NCBI RefSeq assembly: GCF_028369295.1
Contig: NZ_JAQMYP010000023.1
Span: 1 to 64,000, forward strand
Direction: 5' to 3'
Source: Streptomyces sp. HD
GTDB taxonomy: Bacteria > Actinomycetota > Actinomycetes > Streptomycetales > Streptomycetaceae
DNA length: 64,000 nucleotides
In this document: in pieces, positions 61,885 through 64,000 of the stretch
Layout of the letters: each line of letters opens with the position of its first letter
Numbering within the stretch: the stretch's first letter is position 1
Notes under the pieces: generated by a model
Database searches by the model: none
What the model saw: only the letters and a program-made list of their open reading frames with translations
What the model was told of the DNA's origin: nothing
Translations under genes and position numbers: made by a program

Positions 61885-61961
61885 TCCACCAGCCGTGCCT
61901 CCCGAGGGCCGCCTCGGACGCCGTACCCCCGGCGTCCGAACAGTCCCTGCGGGAAGGCCTC

Positions 61962-63158
61962 ATGACACTCTCACCTGCACGCGTGCCCGCCTCCGGTGTC
62001 CGGCGGCTGACGACCACGCTGTACGGCTACTCGTTCCTCGACGACTTCGTCCTGCTCTACCCGGTGTACGCGCTGCTGTTCGCCGACACCGGCCTGTCCC
62101 TCTGGCAGATCTCCTCCCTGTTCGCCCTGTGGTCGATCACCGGTGTGGTGCTGGAGGTGCCCTCGGGTGCCTGGGCCGACACCGTGTCGCGTCGTCGGCT
62201 GCTGTGGATCGGCCCGCTGCTCACCGCCGTCGGCTTCGCGCTGTGGGTGGTCGTCCCGTCGTACTGGGCCTTCGCGGTCGGCTTCGTGCTGTGGGGCGCC
62301 GGTGGAGCGCTCGGCTCCGGTGCGCTGGAGGCGCTCGTGTACGACGAGCTGGACCGGGTGGGCGCGGCCGGCCGGTACGCCGGGGTGATGGGCCGGGCCA
62401 GGGCCGCGCGGCTGCTGGGCACCGTGTCCTCCATCGGCCTCGCGGCGCCCGTGTTCGCAAGGGGAGGCTATGCGGCGGTCGGTGCCGCGAGCTTCGCGGC
62501 CTGTGTGCTGACCGCCGCCGTCGCGACCCGGTTCCCCGAGCACCGGGTGCGGCCGGAGACCGGCGACGGCAGCTGGGCCACGACCCTGCGGACCGGACTC
62601 GCCGAGGTCCGCCGGGACCACTCGGTGCGCGGCGCCCTGCTGCTGGTCCCGGCCGTCGCCGCGGTGTGGGGCGCGCTCGACGAGTACACCCCGCTGCTGG
62701 TCCGGGACATCGGCGTCGCCGAGGCGACCGTGCCCTATCTGATCATGCTGATCTGGGCCGGCGTCACCCTCGGCAGCCTCCTGACCGGACCGGCCGAACG
62801 CCTCGGCACGACCGGACTCGCCGCGCTGCTCGCGGGCAGCGCCCTCGCCCTGGCCGCCGGCGCCACCGCCCGCTCCCTGGCCGGGGTCGCGCTGGTGAGC
62901 CTCGCCTTCGCCGGGTTCCAGCTCGCCGAGGTGCTCGCCGACGTCCGTCTCCAGCACCGCATCGAGGAGTCCCGCCGGGCCACGCTCACCTCGGTGGCGA
63001 GCCTCGGCACCGAGCTGGCCACGGTCGCCACGTTCGGCACGTACGCGCTGCTCGGCACGGACGCGGCACACAGCACGGTCTTCGCGATACTGGCGATCCC
63101 CTACCTGGTGACGGCGCTGGCGCTGACTAGAAGTCGGGCCGCCACGGCACGACCGTGA
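61962..63158 (+). CDS. MFS transporter
   Basis: 398-aa permease with about 12 transmembrane helices of the drug-efflux MFS type (SFLDDFVLLYPVYALLFADT, then GAWADTVSRRRLLWIGPLLT with the loop 2-3 motif). ATG at 61962 with GGGAAGG just upstream. The stop at 63158 lies inside the convergent secreted-protein gene, a 32-base overlap. Confidence 0.88.
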   Translation: MTLSPARVPASGVRRLTTTLYGYSFLDDFVLLYPVYALLFADTGLSLWQISSLFALWSITGVVLEVPSGAWADTVSRRRLLWIGPLLTAVGFALWVVVPSYWAFAVGFVLWGAGGALGSGALEALVYDELDRVGAAGRYAGVMGRARAARLLGTVSSIGLAAPVFARGGYAAVGAASFAACVLTAAVATRFPEHRVRPETGDGSWATTLRTGLAEVRRDHSVRGALLLVPAVAAVWGALDEYTPLLVRDIGVAEATVPYLIMLIWAGVTLGSLLTGPAERLGTTGLAALLAGSALALAAGATARSLAGVALVSLAFAGFQLAEVLADVRLQHRIEESRRATLTSVASLGTELATVATFGTYALLGTDAAHSTVFAILAIPYLVTALALTRSRAATARP

Positions 63159-63669
63159 AGTCGCCCGTCCCCTTCCTGACCTTCTCGAAGGGGGCGGAGC
63201 CCACGCACTTGGGCAGCTCCTTCGTCTCGACGGGGCTGCCCGTGGCCGCCCAGCTGTAGCCGAGCCGGTCGCGGTGGCCGACGTCATGGACGGTGATGCC
63301 GACCCGCCTGCCCTCGGCGCCCGGCAGATCGGAGGAGGTGATGACCCCGGAGACGACGGCCACCTTGCCGCCGGTGACCAGACAGTCGACCTTCGCCTTC
63401 GCCCGGGCACCCTCGCCGTCCAGGTAGTGGCTCCACTCGAAGGTGCCGGTGGCCTTCGTCGGGTCGGCGGTGTCCTTCGCCGCCAGATGCGCGTCGAACG
63501 AGAACGTGATGTCGTCCCCGGCCGAGCGGTACAGCTTGGCTGTGCCGGTGAGCGCGGCGGCCTCGCGCTCCTGCGGCCCGTCCGTTGCGGTGGCGGCGGG
63601 ACCCACCGTTCCGGCGGTGAGCATCAGCAGCGCACAGCACAGCACGACGGTCTTCGTACGGCGGTTCAT
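63127..63669 (-). CDS. Secreted protein of unknown function
   Basis: 180-aa predicted exported protein: basic N-terminus MNRRTKTVV, hydrophobic stretch at about 9-25 and a probable signal peptidase site near ATA-TDG. The mature part is beta-rich (AKLYRSAGDDITFSFDAHL, GKVAVVSGVITSSDLPG) with two Cys (about 97 and 157) that could form a disulfide. No family recognised. Convergent with, and overlapping, the MFS gene. Confidence 0.8.
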   Translation of the reverse strand: MNRRTKTVVLCCALLMLTAGTVGPAATATDGPQEREAAALTGTAKLYRSAGDDITFSFDAHLAAKDTADPTKATGTFEWSHYLDGEGARAKAKVDCLVTGGKVAVVSGVITSSDLPGAEGRRVGITVHDVGHRDRLGYSWAATGSPVETKELPKCVGSAPFEKVRKGTGDFTVVPWRPDF

Positions 63670-63975
63670 GGCGGTCCTTTCCGCAGGTCAACCGGACAGT
63701 CACCACTCTCGCGGCGGCGCGCCCCCACCACATCGCACCGAGGACCGGACCCCGCCTCCGCCACACGGCGGGGACACCCGTGCACCCCTCCGCTCCGAGG
63801 AGGACGGGACCTCCCCCCGACGGCGCGCAACGAATCGCCGCCGGACCCGCGGCCGACGCAACGAACCGCTCACCGGCGCGCAACGGCTCCTTCTTGTCCG
63901 CCCTGGTCAGCCGCCCGTACCGTCGTTGTGGCCCCAATTGGGTCCCCCCATCCTTCCGCCCGGTGAGGAACACGC
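63670..63975. other. Intergenic region before the last gene
   Basis: 306 bases, pyrimidine-rich on the plus strand, no gene recognised. It must hold the promoters of the divergent secreted protein and of the gene starting at 63976. GGTGAGGAA at 63962-63970 is the Shine-Dalgarno of the latter. Confidence 0.5.
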
Positions 63976-64000
63976 ATGCGCACCGCCCTGCTCCAGAGCT
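63976..64000 (+). CDS. 5' end of a further gene (possibly carbon-nitrogen hydrolase)
   Basis: ATG at 63976 after GTGAGGAA; the visible codons read MRTALLQS and continue beyond the window. This start resembles the N-terminus of actinomycete carbon-nitrogen hydrolases, but eight codons are too few for confidence. Confidence 0.4.

Noticed and set aside
63127..63158. Frameshift between the MFS gene and the secreted-protein gene
   Set aside because: They are on opposite strands and both read to normal stops; a short convergent overlap explains the shared bases.

Overview
The window is chromosomal DNA of a high-GC actinomycete, almost certainly a Streptomyces. The evidence is the very high GC content with strong third-position G/C bias, frequent GTG starts, a canonical bldD, an actinobacterial integration host factor (sIHF), a degenerate actinobacterial-type PriA, and the gene order rpsD-alaS-ruvX-mltG-aro-pepQ-efp-nusB-bldD-pyr-sihF-gmk-rpoZ-coaBC-metK-priA-fmt-rsmB-rpe, which I recognise as a conserved Streptomyces core order (from memory, not from a search).

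Layout. 1-9.5 kb: a poly-G/poly-C tract, a VKOR-type membrane oxidoreductase, rarA, rpsD, a convergent AfsR-like NTPase/TPR protein, two small membrane-associated proteins coupled to alaS, and ruvX. 9.6-15.3 kb: mltG and a shikimate cluster (aroE, then aroC-aroK-aroB with stop/start overlaps). 15.4-19.1 kb: a His/Pro-rich P-loop protein, a 222-bp MITE-like element, then pepQ-efp-nusB ending at a strong hairpin. 19.2-30.0 kb: bldD with two abutting BldD boxes upstream, and the UMP biosynthesis cluster pyrR-pyrB-pyrC-(PH-like membrane protein)-carA-carB-pyrD-pyrF, headed by a PyrR-binding leader that overlaps the pyrR ribosome binding site. 30.2-34.4 kb: sihF, gmk, rpoZ, coaBC, metK. 34.4-39.5 kb: a four-gene minus-strand cassette inserted between metK and priA: XRE/TPR regulator, TIR-domain protein, P-loop NTPase with Arg in place of the Walker A Lys, and a two-TM membrane protein. 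The last three overlap by 1-4 bases. This is the best candidate for an undescribed system, most plausibly an NAD-directed conflict or defence module. 39.8-48.9 kb: priA, a repeat-rich spacer, a small HTH protein, fmt, rsmB, an MMPL exporter and rpe. 49.0-54.8 kb: a SorC/DeoR-type regulator, an orphan barstar, guaB1, a GNAT acetyltransferase, and an amino-acid permease with an Lrp regulator. 54.8-61.8 kb: an SRPBCC-like protein, then a GntR/UTRA regulator divergent from an ABC importer (lipoprotein, two permeases, ATPase) that ends in a HAD-phosphatase/EEP-phosphodiesterase fusion; this suggests uptake and two-step dephosphorylation of an organophosphate diester. 61.9-64.0 kb: a five-codon upstream ORF, an MFS permease, a secreted protein, and the first codons of another gene.

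The core genes cover replication and recombination, translation, aromatic amino-acid and pyrimidine synthesis, and methionine/CoA/nucleotide metabolism. The accessory interest is concentrated in the TIR cassette, the organophosphate operon and the small repeats.
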